53,507 nucleotides of DNA from positions 1 through 53,507 of the IMG/VR virus record IMGVR_UViG_3300028045_000021; one strand, written 5' to 3'. A model generated the notes under the pieces. The model did no database searches. It saw nothing but the letters and a program-made list of their open reading frames with translations, and was not told the origin of the DNA. This stretch comes from a virus. Position numbers and translations under genes: made by a program. Shown here one piece after another: positions 37,801-47,117 of the stretch; within the stretch, counting starts at the first letter, position 1; the number at the start of each line of letters is the position of its first letter.

Positions 37801-38208
37801 ATGAAAAAGCTTAGTTTATTAATATTGATTACTTGTTTATTTGTTGCAGTAAATGCACAATATACAATACCAGCAGATTCAATTAATGGTGCTGAAACGG
37901 TTTATTTTAAAACGTTTAAATTAACTAAAGGAAACATTGTAGCTCTGCAAGCTTTATGCACTAATACTGGCGGTACTACTGACGGGACTATTGTAGTACA
38001 AGGTTCAGTAGATGGTGTTAGCTTTGGGACACTTGCTAGCACGGCTGGCTTATTTTATGGCTACCCTAATGACACATTAACAATGACGGATGGAGCAGTG
38101 GGACTTTGGGTAATAGAAAATAATCCATTTTTGTACATAAGGTATAAAGTAGCGGGCACATCTGGTGATAGTACCATAGTAGCACCTGTACTTATAACTA
38201 AAAACTAA
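37801..38208 (+). CDS. Signal-peptide-bearing decoration-like protein (135 aa)
   Basis: The start at 37801 follows AAATATAAAAAA; an ATG at 37762 lies inside the terminator hairpin and is rejected. The first 20 residues (MKKLSLLILITCLFVAVNA and Q) are a clear Sec signal peptide with an A-x-A-type site. The mature 115 residues have the immunoglobulin-like pattern seen in head decoration proteins (TIVVQGSVDGVSFGTL, FLYIRYKVAGTSGDS). The position directly behind the capsid gene fits a decoration protein, but the signal peptide would send it out of the cytoplasm. Confidence 0.7.
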   Translation: MKKLSLLILITCLFVAVNAQYTIPADSINGAETVYFKTFKLTKGNIVALQALCTNTGGTTDGTIVVQGSVDGVSFGTLASTAGLFYGYPNDTLTMTDGAVGLWVIENNPFLYIRYKVAGTSGDSTIVAPVLITKN

Positions 38209-38213
38209 ACAGT

Positions 38214-38405
38214 ATGGAAGTTGTTTTATCAGGAAAAGAAAAGGACATCAAAGCCCTTCTTAAAAATGAACGGCTTTGGTTAAAAAGAAATGCTATCGAG
38301 GTATCGGAATCAGTAGATAGTAAGAGCATCGAAAAGGAACTTAATTCTAAAAAAATGGAAGTAATGACCTTGCAAAAAAAGATTAAAAAACTTGAAGCTA
38401 AATAA
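38214..38405 (+). CDS. Coiled-coil hypothetical protein (63 aa)
   Basis: Lys/Glu-rich single helix with heptad spacing. It shares its last base with the start of the connector gene. Possible assembly cofactor. No family. Confidence 0.55.
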   Translation: MEVVLSGKEKDIKALLKNERLWLKRNAIEVSESVDSKSIEKELNSKKMEVMTLQKKIKKLEAK

Positions 38406-39019
38406 TGAATTATACAGACTATACATATTTTACAGGCGATATTGATATTACTTTTGAGAATCAAGACCCAACTGGTTTTACTCGTGACTACATCACTCCT
38501 TTAGAAGAAGAAATATCAGTTAGGGTAATGGGTAGAAAATTGTATAATGAATCACAAGCAGGAATAATCGAACCAACGCCCGACCAAAAGTGGTTAGATT
38601 TACGTGATGGCGTTGAATTCGATGTTGAATTTGAAGGGATTACCTATCCTGTAAAGTGGAATGGTCTGCAAAACACTGAAAAGAAAAGCCTATTAAGTTA
38701 TTATATTTATGCTGAATGGTTGAGTAAAAATTACAAACAACTATTAGGTACTGGTGTAGCTATCGCTAAAAAGAAAAACGCAACAACAACCGATGTGAGA
38801 GAATACATTTTACAATCTCAATCGAAAGCAAAAGCGTTAATAGGCGATTATCCTGTTAAAAGCGATAAGTACCAAAATGTAATACTGATAGATGATATAG
38901 ATGTGGATTTGATTAAGATATTCGAACCCACTCTATTCAATTTTCTGTATCACAAGCGAGCTGATTACCCAAGCTGGGTATTCACACCTTATGAATTTGG
39001 TAATTATTTTGACATATGA
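38405..39019 (+). CDS. Head-tail connector (204 aa)
   Basis: Aromatic and helical, with an N-terminal alpha-helical block and a C-terminal part (LFNFLYHKRADYPSWVFTPYEFGNYFDI). Position between capsid and tail genes and the length fit a DUF6712-like adaptor. It overlaps the next gene by four bases. The exact family is not certain. Confidence 0.55.
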   Translation: MNYTDYTYFTGDIDITFENQDPTGFTRDYITPLEEEISVRVMGRKLYNESQAGIIEPTPDQKWLDLRDGVEFDVEFEGITYPVKWNGLQNTEKKSLLSYYIYAEWLSKNYKQLLGTGVAIAKKKNATTTDVREYILQSQSKAKALIGDYPVKSDKYQNVILIDDIDVDLIKIFEPTLFNFLYHKRADYPSWVFTPYEFGNYFDI

Positions 39020-41817
39020 TTAAAAAACCTTATGAAATATTTTCTGAAATAGTCGATGGTTTGCGAACTATCGGAACTATTACCAATGTCGCACAAAATG
39101 CAGCAGGAAAATATCTTGTAACGGCCAGTAATTCATTTACTGTTAATGATGTTGCAACAATAACAAATAACAACAATGAAACATTTGAAGATTTATTAAT
39201 ATTCGAAGCTGATTCAACAAGTTTTATTATCGAGGTAGATATTAGTTTTGATAGTCAATATATTTATCAATACAAATCGAATGCGCCATACTTCATGCAC
39301 GAAGAAGAAGTAAAAGCATGTGATATTATAGCTCAGAAAAAAGGTAATTTACAATGGCAAAAATACCCTTTAGTATTATTATTTCATCCTTACAAAGAAA
39401 AATATCCTAGAAGTGAAGCTTATACAAATGTCCCCGAAGTTAAGATAGGGATAATAAACTATGCTACTGGCACTAATGCTGAGGGGGATAAAAATTCGGC
39501 TATTGAAAAGAATTCAGATCAGCGATATACTGATAATTTCATTCCTATTCTTGACCCTATTTTCGATGGGATTATTGCAGGAATAATAAATCATGCTGAT
39601 GTACCTATTTATGTAGATACTGATTTAGATTATAGCAACATGGATAAGTTGCTATTAAATGAAAATCCATTACCTGATTTGCTCGATGGGAAACTATTAA
39701 ACATAAGCGATTTTAAAATAAAACGAAAATGCGTAGTGCCTGAAACGCAAAAATACACTTTAGCAACTAGCGTAGATGGTGGTATAGGTGGTGTAATAAC
39801 TCCAGCAACAGGACAGAGATTAGCGGGGGAAGTTGTAAGGGTGTTTACTGCTCCTAATGTCGGCTATGAACGAGTAGAAAATACTATCAATGGAGCGCCA
39901 ACAACCGAGGCGTGGTTTGATTTGGCAATGAACTCAAATAATACTGTTATTGCTTATTTCAAAACAAAACTAAGTCAAATAGTAGGTAATATAACAGCTG
40001 TTGTTTTAGAAAAAACGCTACAGGAATTAAAAGAGTTTCCAAAATTTGGCATATATATCAGTAGTGGGTGGATAGATACTATAGCTTATAGCAGTAATAT
40101 TATAGCTGTTGAAGCTGGAGAATCAATTAATTACGGTTTGCGTTTGCCATTCTCAGCTTTTAATTTAGTAACTTTCACAGACGGTACTGATACTGGTACA
40201 GCAAACATTATAAGTGTAGTTTCATCGTCTGATGTAGGATCAGGCACAACACAAATAGGAACGGCTATTGTACCAGCAGGAGCTACACATGCCTTTATAG
40301 GCACTCAAACGAATCTAATACCTAATAGTTATTATACTTATAGCGCAAGAAGTTTGTTTTATGATGTTGTAACTATACAAACAATCACAGTTGATATTAA
40401 TGGAGTTGAAGATATACCTAATTTAGTCTTCACAGATATAGCAACTGCATTGACGTATGCTGATTACGGAACAGTTATTAATATAGCGGCAGGAGTTTAT
40501 GAAGAAAATAATTTACGACCTGTAAAAGGAGTATCCCTTATTGGTGCGGATAAAGATACTACCATTATACAGGGTTATTTACCAGAAGATTCAACAACGG
40601 CACTAGTAAACGCAACAAGTACGATTGACGCACATTACACAAGTAAATTACAAAATTTAACGATAACCGCTCAAAATATGCGCTATCCAGTACATTCGGA
40701 CGGCGGAACAGTTGAGAATACAATTGAGGCAGATAATTGCAAAATAATTCATTTAGGAAACTACGAACTTTGGAGTTATAGAGATACTAATAGCATACCA
40801 GCTCCAAACGATGCGGCTTCAACATTCAGGGCGATGTCTTGCTTTGGTAGTGGCACAAAAAGCGGGGATATTAAAATAATCAGAAATTCATATTTAGAAA
40901 GTCAATTAAGATGCCTTTCGACTCACAATTTGTCAGGGCAAACATCTACTAGTATAACAATATGGGAGGATAATGAAGTAATTTCTCATGGAATTGATGT
41001 TGATGGCAGCCAATTAGAATTTAATATACCTTATTATATTGAAAGTCAAGATTCGGGGCATAGCGATGTGGTTATAATTAACCGATGTACTGGTGGTGAT
41101 TACATATGCTATCTTGACACATTGGCACATCAAGTAATTACCAACGTTCAAAATCTTAAAACTATATACAATACTGCTGGAGCTGGATACTCGATAGTTG
41201 ACCAAATTGAAGATTGTGACCCTGAATTCTACGGTATAAATCAAAAAGGTATTACAAATTATCAAAATAATAGTGCAAGCACAATAGATAGAGGTAGCGC
41301 ATTAAAAGCAAGTGGTGATGGTGTTGAGTTAATGACGAGTTCTGATAGTGTAGATGATTTTCTAGGGGTTTCCTTACAAGATATTGCACCCACTGCCTAT
41401 GCTGATTGTATAACAAAAGGCTATCTATTAAGAAAATACATGTTAGGATTAGAGTCAACAACTATAAACGAAGGTGATGAAATAGGCGTTCAGACTGATG
41501 GTAGTTTTGATGTTGATACAGGTGTAATAGTTGCAACGGCTTCAACGGATGAAAATGTAATAATTAATAATACTGATATTGCAGAACCTTTATTTGTTGA
41601 TTCTATTTTTTACAATTGGGATGATGAAACAGAATTAGGCACTATTAATATTGATGATGCTGAGCAATTTGCAGTTAAAAATGGCAATGATTCGCCTGAT
41701 TTTTCAATTGATGAAGATACAGGCGTATTGACATTTGATAATACGCATGATTATGATAACCCTAATGATGTGAATATTGATAATATCTACAACGTTAAAA
41801 TATCAACATATATATAA
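39016..41817 (+). CDS. Neck protein fused to Ig-like and beta-helix domains (933 aa)
   Basis: The first 250 residues are a connector-type domain (PYEIFSEIVDGLRTIGTITNV, QKYPLVLLFHPYKEKYPR). Residues about 245-320 form a bacterial-repeat/Ig-like module (GGIGGVITPATGQRLAGEVV). Residues about 455-700 resemble a pectate-lyase-like beta-helix (FTDIATALTYADYGTVINIA, VSLIGADKDTTIIQG). The last part contains a cadherin-like Asp-rich stretch. A fusion of tail-completion and receptor-binding modules could give a neck appendage that degrades or binds surface sugars. Confidence 0.65.
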   Translation: MIKKPYEIFSEIVDGLRTIGTITNVAQNAAGKYLVTASNSFTVNDVATITNNNNETFEDLLIFEADSTSFIIEVDISFDSQYIYQYKSNAPYFMHEEEVKACDIIAQKKGNLQWQKYPLVLLFHPYKEKYPRSEAYTNVPEVKIGIINYATGTNAEGDKNSAIEKNSDQRYTDNFIPILDPIFDGIIAGIINHADVPIYVDTDLDYSNMDKLLLNENPLPDLLDGKLLNISDFKIKRKCVVPETQKYTLATSVDGGIGGVITPATGQRLAGEVVRVFTAPNVGYERVENTINGAPTTEAWFDLAMNSNNTVIAYFKTKLSQIVGNITAVVLEKTLQELKEFPKFGIYISSGWIDTIAYSSNIIAVEAGESINYGLRLPFSAFNLVTFTDGTDTGTANIISVVSSSDVGSGTTQIGTAIVPAGATHAFIGTQTNLIPNSYYTYSARSLFYDVVTIQTITVDINGVEDIPNLVFTDIATALTYADYGTVINIAAGVYEENNLRPVKGVSLIGADKDTTIIQGYLPEDSTTALVNATSTIDAHYTSKLQNLTITAQNMRYPVHSDGGTVENTIEADNCKIIHLGNYELWSYRDTNSIPAPNDAASTFRAMSCFGSGTKSGDIKIIRNSYLESQLRCLSTHNLSGQTSTSITIWEDNEVISHGIDVDGSQLEFNIPYYIESQDSGHSDVVIINRCTGGDYICYLDTLAHQVITNVQNLKTIYNTAGAGYSIVDQIEDCDPEFYGINQKGITNYQNNSASTIDRGSALKASGDGVELMTSSDSVDDFLGVSLQDIAPTAYADCITKGYLLRKYMLGLESTTINEGDEIGVQTDGSFDVDTGVIVATASTDENVIINNTDIAEPLFVDSIFYNWDDETELGTINIDDAEQFAVKNGNDSPDFSIDEDTGVLTFDNTHDYDNPNDVNIDNIYNVKISTYI

Positions 41818-41847
41818 ACATTAACATAAACAAATAAATAAATAATT

Positions 41848-42747
41848 ATGAAAAGTTGTTCAAGTATTGTACCAAGCAGTAAGGCTTCGACAGCATGCCT
41901 GTTAGATGTCCCTACTAATTTGTTAATTACTAAGCCGACTTTTGAATTCGCTAATTATGTAGCCGCTGAGAATAGCGAAAACTATAGAATAGGGATTCAA
42001 GAGGGGGCAACGATTAACGCATTAACAATGTATCCTACACTACCTATGCGTAGCGTAGCAGTAACAAAACCAGCACCTAATAACGAAACTGATGGCTCAG
42101 GTGCACAAACAGGGACATTTTTACCCCCGGGGAGTGCGATTGTTGATCTAAAAGTGTCAGCGTGTGACTTTAAAGAAATGCTTACTTCAATGCAGGGTGG
42201 TATTTACCGTACGTTTATTGGCTTAGGTGCTAATAAATTAATGGGTACAATGAAGCCTAATGGAGTTATCAGAGGTTTTACGGGTCAAATTATAGCCAAT
42301 CCTATCGGATTCCCAACGAAGGATGCTAAGTTAACAGAAATGCAATTGCATATTAATTTCGAAGATGTTGAAGAGTTTAATAATTTTGTTATTATTGAAT
42401 TGCCAATTGCTTTAAGTGAATTAACTGAGTTTACGGCTTTAGGATTGAATGCGATGGTTAAAACTCCACTTGCAGCAAGTGATATGACTGTAAAAGTTAA
42501 TCAAAGATGTACTGATACTCTGGAAAGTGAAGTATTAACAGCTGAGATTGTAAGCACTAATATTACTGATACCCCTGACGTAGCTGTAGGAGTGGCTAGT
42601 AATGGTGAGTATATTATTACCCTACAAAAAAGTGCAACCCCCGAAGATTTAGTAGCAGGTGATTATATCAACTATATATTAGTTACTAAAACTACTAATG
42701 TATATGATAAAGTTAGTAACGTAATCGAAGGTCGTTTGTGGCCATAA
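41848..42747 (+). CDS. Major tail (tube) protein (299 aa)
   Basis: The size, beta-rich sequence, position before the chaperone and tape measure, and a C-terminal extension with an Ig-like pattern (DTPDVAVGVASNGEYIITL) support a tail tube protein. The first residues have two Cys near a Ser-rich start. The family is not identified by motif. ATG after AATT is standard. Confidence 0.7.
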   Translation: MKSCSSIVPSSKASTACLLDVPTNLLITKPTFEFANYVAAENSENYRIGIQEGATINALTMYPTLPMRSVAVTKPAPNNETDGSGAQTGTFLPPGSAIVDLKVSACDFKEMLTSMQGGIYRTFIGLGANKLMGTMKPNGVIRGFTGQIIANPIGFPTKDAKLTEMQLHINFEDVEEFNNFVIIELPIALSELTEFTALGLNAMVKTPLAASDMTVKVNQRCTDTLESEVLTAEIVSTNITDTPDVAVGVASNGEYIITLQKSATPEDLVAGDYINYILVTKTTNVYDKVSNVIEGRLWP

Positions 42748-42758
42748 TGTAATTTAAA

Positions 42759-42944
42759 ATGGAAAAGAAAACCGTAAAGAAAAATATAGATATTTCAAAA
42801 GTATCTATATCCGCAGTAAGATTTTCTATGAAAGAATCTGATTTTATTGAGTGGTGCAAAAAGCATGGGTTTACTGGTAAAGTATCCGAGTGTTGGAAAA
42901 AGAATCAGAAAGAATCTGGGAAAGTAGAAAAAGCTACCAAGTAA
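42759..42944 (+). CDS. Hypothetical basic protein (61 aa)
   Basis: Lys-rich with a helix-turn-helix-like or lambda-Cox-like stretch (KESDFIEWCKKHGFTGKVSECWKKNQ). It lies between tail tube and tail genes and is followed by a terminator-like hairpin, so it is likely regulated separately. No family. Confidence 0.5.
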   Translation: MEKKTVKKNIDISKVSISAVRFSMKESDFIEWCKKHGFTGKVSECWKKNQKESGKVEKATK

Positions 42945-42954
42945 ATAATTAAAA

Positions 42955-42984
42955 AAATGCGGGTTAGTGATAAGCCGCATTTTT
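42955..42984 (+). terminator. Hairpin terminator in tail operon
   Basis: AAATGCGG (42955-42962) pairs with CCGCATTT (42975-42982), 8 bp, followed by more T. It would reduce expression of the downstream tail genes relative to the tube gene. Confidence 0.65.
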
Positions 42985-42989
42985 ACTAT

Positions 42990-43427
42990 ATGATTAGCAA
43001 AAGTTCAAATATTGCAAGAATAAGTAAAGCGTTAAGGAAGTATGATTTAAAAAAAGAGACTGCCAAGATAGTAAAGAATAGTACTGAATTAAGGCAAATA
43101 CTTTTAGATCAAATGAGGTTAACGGAGGGAATAGACAAGTGGGAATATTCAAGCGGAGAATATAAAGAGTATAAAAGAAACCTTGCAAGTTATATAGGTA
43201 AGTTTCCGAGAGTCGATTTGTTTAATACTGGCAAATTTCAGCGTGGAATATTTGCAAAAACAACGGGTTCTAATTGGTTTTTTACTAGTCGAGATTCGAA
43301 AACAGATGAACTCACAAGCATATACGGTGAAAAAATATTTGATTACAATGATGAAAACATGACTGTAGCTATTGGAATAGTGCAGAGACAACATAAAAAA
43401 AACATAACATCAATATTTAAACAATGA
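42990..43427 (+). CDS. Tail completion/terminator-type protein (145 aa)
   Basis: Basic helical protein with a beta-rich end (FPRVDLFNTGKFQRGIFAKT, NWFFTSRDSKTDELTSIYGEKIFD). The Gly/Asn-rich pattern fits HK97 gp10-like minor tail proteins. I use ATG 42990 because 42957 is inside the hairpin terminator. Overlaps the next gene by four bases. Confidence 0.55.
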   Translation: MISKSSNIARISKALRKYDLKKETAKIVKNSTELRQILLDQMRLTEGIDKWEYSSGEYKEYKRNLASYIGKFPRVDLFNTGKFQRGIFAKTTGSNWFFTSRDSKTDELTSIYGEKIFDYNDENMTVAIGIVQRQHKKNITSIFKQ

Positions 43428-43963
43428 TATTTTACAACGAAATAAACACCCGAGTAGAAAAGTTTAGCCAGATCATTAAAGACGATTGGTATGTTTGTAA
43501 AATTCCTATGTTTAAATTTATTCGAATTAAGAAAAAGAAAGCCTTAACGTCTGCTTATAATATAATAATGAATAAAGAGGGCGAAGAAAAAAGCCTTAAT
43601 GATGACTATTATACTATGTCTCTTTATGTTAGAATATTATTATTTGAAACTTTGTTGAGATCATTATTATTTGAACCAAATGAAGAAAGTAGAGAATTAT
43701 TTAAACAGCATTTTCATAGAGATTACGTTGGAGAATTAAGTAATAAAATAATTAAATCCAAAATAGATAGGTTAAAAGTGCAATATGCAGTAGTTCAAAG
43801 TGACCAATCAAAAGAGCCGTTTGATTTTGATGTTTTTATTCGCAACATATCAACAATTTTAAAAGCGGATATAAGTAGAGTATTTATATACCAATTACCT
43901 ATGGAGGTAAATAAAGCAATGGAGATAATAGAACAAGAATCTAACCAAAATAATCAAGCTTAA
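43424..43963 (+). CDS. Tail assembly chaperone candidate (179 aa)
   Basis: Location directly before the tape measure gene is typical for tail chaperones. The protein is helical and acidic. No frameshift signal to a second product is evident. No family by motif. A -1 slippage site would be expected in many siphoviruses; I do not see a clear one. Confidence 0.55.
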   Translation: MIFYNEINTRVEKFSQIIKDDWYVCKIPMFKFIRIKKKKALTSAYNIIMNKEGEEKSLNDDYYTMSLYVRILLFETLLRSLLFEPNEESRELFKQHFHRDYVGELSNKIIKSKIDRLKVQYAVVQSDQSKEPFDFDVFIRNISTILKADISRVFIYQLPMEVNKAMEIIEQESNQNNQA

Positions 43964-43964
43964 T

Positions 43965-46900
43965 ATGCCAGAATTAGATAAATTATATAGCTCAGAATTT
44001 GAGCAGCAATTCAAAACATTATTAACTGGATTTAATAAGCTTAATACCGACTTATCGTCAACAGCTAAGGGATTAAGTAAATTAGATACAAGTCTTAAAG
44101 GTGTAACTAAATCAAGAGAAAATCTAAATAAAACCGCTATTGATGCCGAAAAGCTAAAACAAGAGGCGGCCAAAACTGATAATTTATTAATAAAAAAGGA
44201 GCAAGAAATTACTAAAGCTAAAGCTTTACACCTTAAAAAAATTCAAGAAATTAAAAAAGCTCGACAAGAGCAATTGAAAATACAAAAACAAAAGCTAGAT
44301 ATTGACATAAAAGAAAAGAAAGAAGTTGAAAGATTAACAAAGGCAAAAGAAAGAGAAACGGCACAGGCTAAAAAAGCAACTGAGGCGGCAAAAAAACAAA
44401 ATAGAGCTTATGTTCAATTAAGCCAAAAATATACATTAGCGGCAAATAAAGCTAAAGATTTGGCTGTACAGTATGGTGTCAATTCGAAACAAGCAAGGAG
44501 AGCAGCCAAAGAGGCTAGAAAATACGGCAATCAATTAAAGAAAATAGATGCTAGAGTAGGGCAACATAGCAGAAGTGTTGGGGGTTATTTCAAATCAATG
44601 CTAAAAGGAGCAGTCGCTCTAGGTGCTGGATATTTAGGAGTTCAATCTGTTATTCGATTATTCGGTAGTTCAATTAAAACAATTGCAGGATTCGAGGCCT
44701 CTATGGATAAGGTTAAAGCAGTTTCTGGAGCTACAGGAAATGAATTCAAAGCACTCGTAGAAAACGCAAAATTATTAGGGCAAACTACGTCACGTAGTGC
44801 ACAGCAGGTCAGTGGGTTACAGCTCGAATTTTCAAAATTGGGATTCAGTACAAAGGAGATACTGCAAGCTACAGAAGCGACAATAAGTCTATCAATTGCA
44901 GCGGGTTCAGACCTTGCGGAATCAGCAGTAGTTGCAGCTTCAACAGTTAGAGGATTTGGATTATCAGCGAAAGAAACACAGCGGATAGTTGATGTGATGG
45001 CTAAATCGTTTAGTTCGTCAGCTTTAGACTTAGAAAAGTTCAAGACTACAATGGCGATTGTCGCACCTGTTGCAAAATCAGCAGGTAAAGATATTGAATT
45101 TGTAACTGCTCAAATGTCTGTTCTTTCAGATGCAGGTATTGACGCAAGCACTTCGGGTACTTCGTTAAGAAATATGTTTCTTGAATTGACTAAAAAAGGG
45201 CTAACATGGGAAGAGGGATTACAGAAAATAAACGATTCTACCAATAAAGCAAAAACAGGCTTAGAATTATTTGGAAAAAGAGGAGTAACAGCAGCTTTAG
45301 TATTGGCCGAAAATATAGATAAAGCAGAAGGATTAGAAAAAAGTTACGATAGAGCCGCTGGATCAGCTAAGAAAATGGCTCGAATAATGGAAGATAACCT
45401 ATTAGGTGATACCAAAAAACTATCAAGTGCATGGGAAGGATGGATATTAAATAGCAATACAGGAATAATAAAATTAGGTCGATCGTTAGTTCAATTTGCA
45501 ACAAAAACACTAGGATTATTAAATGATAAAACAGAAGAAAGAATAGACTTAACAAAACTTGATAATAGGGAAATGAATTTATCCTTTAACGCATTAAAGG
45601 ACGTAAATCTATCCCAAGAAGCAAGAATAATGTTAATAGGTGAAATAAATACAGAATATGGTGAGTACCTTCCTAATTTATTAAATGAAAAAAGCTCGAT
45701 TGATGATATTACTAAAGCGCAAGAAGCAGCGAATAAACAATTTAGAGTTAAAATAATACAACAAGCATTTGAAGAGGAAATGACGGAAGTCATAAAAAAA
45801 GAAACACAAGCTTATGAAGAGCTTGCAGTGGCTCAGATAGATAATGCAAAAACTTCGCAGGAAATAATATTCGCAACCGATGCAGCCGAGTTGGCTGGGC
45901 TTGAACGGGATATAAGAGGTGCTAAATTAAGGGAGGATTTTAGCAAAACAGTAATAGACAATAATGAAAAGGAAGTAGAAAATACTAGAGATAAATTTAA
46001 AAAAATAGCCGAGCTATACAATATTGCATTTAGTGAGATAGAAAAAGTATTGAATAGTAGTGCGGCTGTAGAAGAAAAAGTAATTGATGAAAAAGCAAAA
46101 AAACAAAAAGAAAAAGTAACAGGACTTTCGAAAGAAAGAATGTCACAAATAAGAGCCGAGGCTCGGGAAAATCTTGAAATAAATGAAATGGTTCAAGATT
46201 CAGTTGATGAAACGAATGACAAACTAGAGGAGGCATATCAACAAAACATTGATAATGAAAAAAAATTAACTCAGCTTAATAAAGAAGAGAAGGAACAGCG
46301 AATTGAAGATGATAAGGAATATGCACAATTAAAAAAGGATTTAAATCAAGAAATATTTAACCAAGGTGTAAATCTAGCAAATAACCTTTTTAGCTTACAA
46401 CAGGCTAAACTCAATGCAGAAGCATCTGAAATAGAAGATAATTTCGACAGGAGGATTGCAGCTGCTGAGGGCAATGACTCAGAACAAAAACGATTAGAAA
46501 GACAAAAAGCAGAGGCGTTATATTCGGTAGAATTACAATTAGCTAAAAGCCAAAAGCAACAAGCATTATTAAATATAGCAGTTAGTACAGCACAAGGGAT
46601 AGCCTCTGCGTGGGCATCATCAGCCGCTTTTGGACCAGCTGGTCCAGCTATTGCAATAGGACTAACAGGGTTACTGGTCGCTAATGCAGCGGTTCAGGTA
46701 GCTACAATTAATGCTACTCCATTGCCAAAACCACCGCAATTTGATAAAGGTACTAAATCAGCTCCAACAGGTGGATTTATTGCGGGTGAAAAAAGAGGTG
46801 AATTCATGAGTCATAAAGGTAAATTATCATATGTCGATAAGCCTACATTTTTTGGCGATGAATATGCAGGTGCTGAAATTATAGGTGGCGCAAAATCAGC

Positions 46901-47117
46901 AAGAATAATTGACGATATGCAAAAACAAATGATGGGAGATTCATCGTTACAAGGGGGTTTTTCAGATACGAAACAAATGGAATCTAAATTAGATATGATT
47001 GTTAGTGCAATTGAACACAATACACCTAGTTTCAATATACATAAAAATGGAATGTTCGAAGTAACCAGACAAAGACATAAACAAATAATTCGTAATAGAA
47101 ATAAATTTCAAAGCTAA
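43965..47117 (+). CDS. Tail tape measure protein (TP901 family, 1050 aa)
   Basis: The first 200 residues are a long charged coiled coil, followed by the TP901 core at about 230-420 (ASMDKVKAVSGATGNEFKAL, LQLEFSKLGFSTKEILQATE, SVLSDAGIDASTSGTSLRNM). A second coiled coil and a hydrophobic segment (about 865-925, TAQGIASAWASSAAFGPAG) precede the C-terminus. By the usual length rule (about 0.15 nm per residue) the tail would be near 160 nm. The stop overlaps the next start. Confidence 0.9.
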   Translation: MPELDKLYSSEFEQQFKTLLTGFNKLNTDLSSTAKGLSKLDTSLKGVTKSRENLNKTAIDAEKLKQEAAKTDNLLIKKEQEITKAKALHLKKIQEIKKARQEQLKIQKQKLDIDIKEKKEVERLTKAKERETAQAKKATEAAKKQNRAYVQLSQKYTLAANKAKDLAVQYGVNSKQARRAAKEARKYGNQLKKIDARVGQHSRSVGGYFKSMLKGAVALGAGYLGVQSVIRLFGSSIKTIAGFEASMDKVKAVSGATGNEFKALVENAKLLGQTTSRSAQQVSGLQLEFSKLGFSTKEILQATEATISLSIAAGSDLAESAVVAASTVRGFGLSAKETQRIVDVMAKSFSSSALDLEKFKTTMAIVAPVAKSAGKDIEFVTAQMSVLSDAGIDASTSGTSLRNMFLELTKKGLTWEEGLQKINDSTNKAKTGLELFGKRGVTAALVLAENIDKAEGLEKSYDRAAGSAKKMARIMEDNLLGDTKKLSSAWEGWILNSNTGIIKLGRSLVQFATKTLGLLNDKTEERIDLTKLDNREMNLSFNALKDVNLSQEARIMLIGEINTEYGEYLPNLLNEKSSIDDITKAQEAANKQFRVKIIQQAFEEEMTEVIKKETQAYEELAVAQIDNAKTSQEIIFATDAAELAGLERDIRGAKLREDFSKTVIDNNEKEVENTRDKFKKIAELYNIAFSEIEKVLNSSAAVEEKVIDEKAKKQKEKVTGLSKERMSQIRAEARENLEINEMVQDSVDETNDKLEEAYQQNIDNEKKLTQLNKEEKEQRIEDDKEYAQLKKDLNQEIFNQGVNLANNLFSLQQAKLNAEASEIEDNFDRRIAAAEGNDSEQKRLERQKAEALYSVELQLAKSQKQQALLNIAVSTAQGIASAWASSAAFGPAGPAIAIGLTGLLVANAAVQVATINATPLPKPPQFDKGTKSAPTGGFIAGEKRGEFMSHKGKLSYVDKPTFFGDEYAGAEIIGGAKSARIIDDMQKQMMGDSSLQGGFSDTKQMESKLDMIVSAIEHNTPSFNIHKNGMFEVTRQRHKQIIRNRNKFQS

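Noticed and set aside
41014-41461. Minus-strand frames over the tail genes and elsewhere
   Set aside because: They have no start context, lie inside strong + strand genes and show no domain pattern.
42957-42989. Upstream ATG for the tail completion protein
   Set aside because: It is part of the 8-bp terminator stem; 42990 has the better context.
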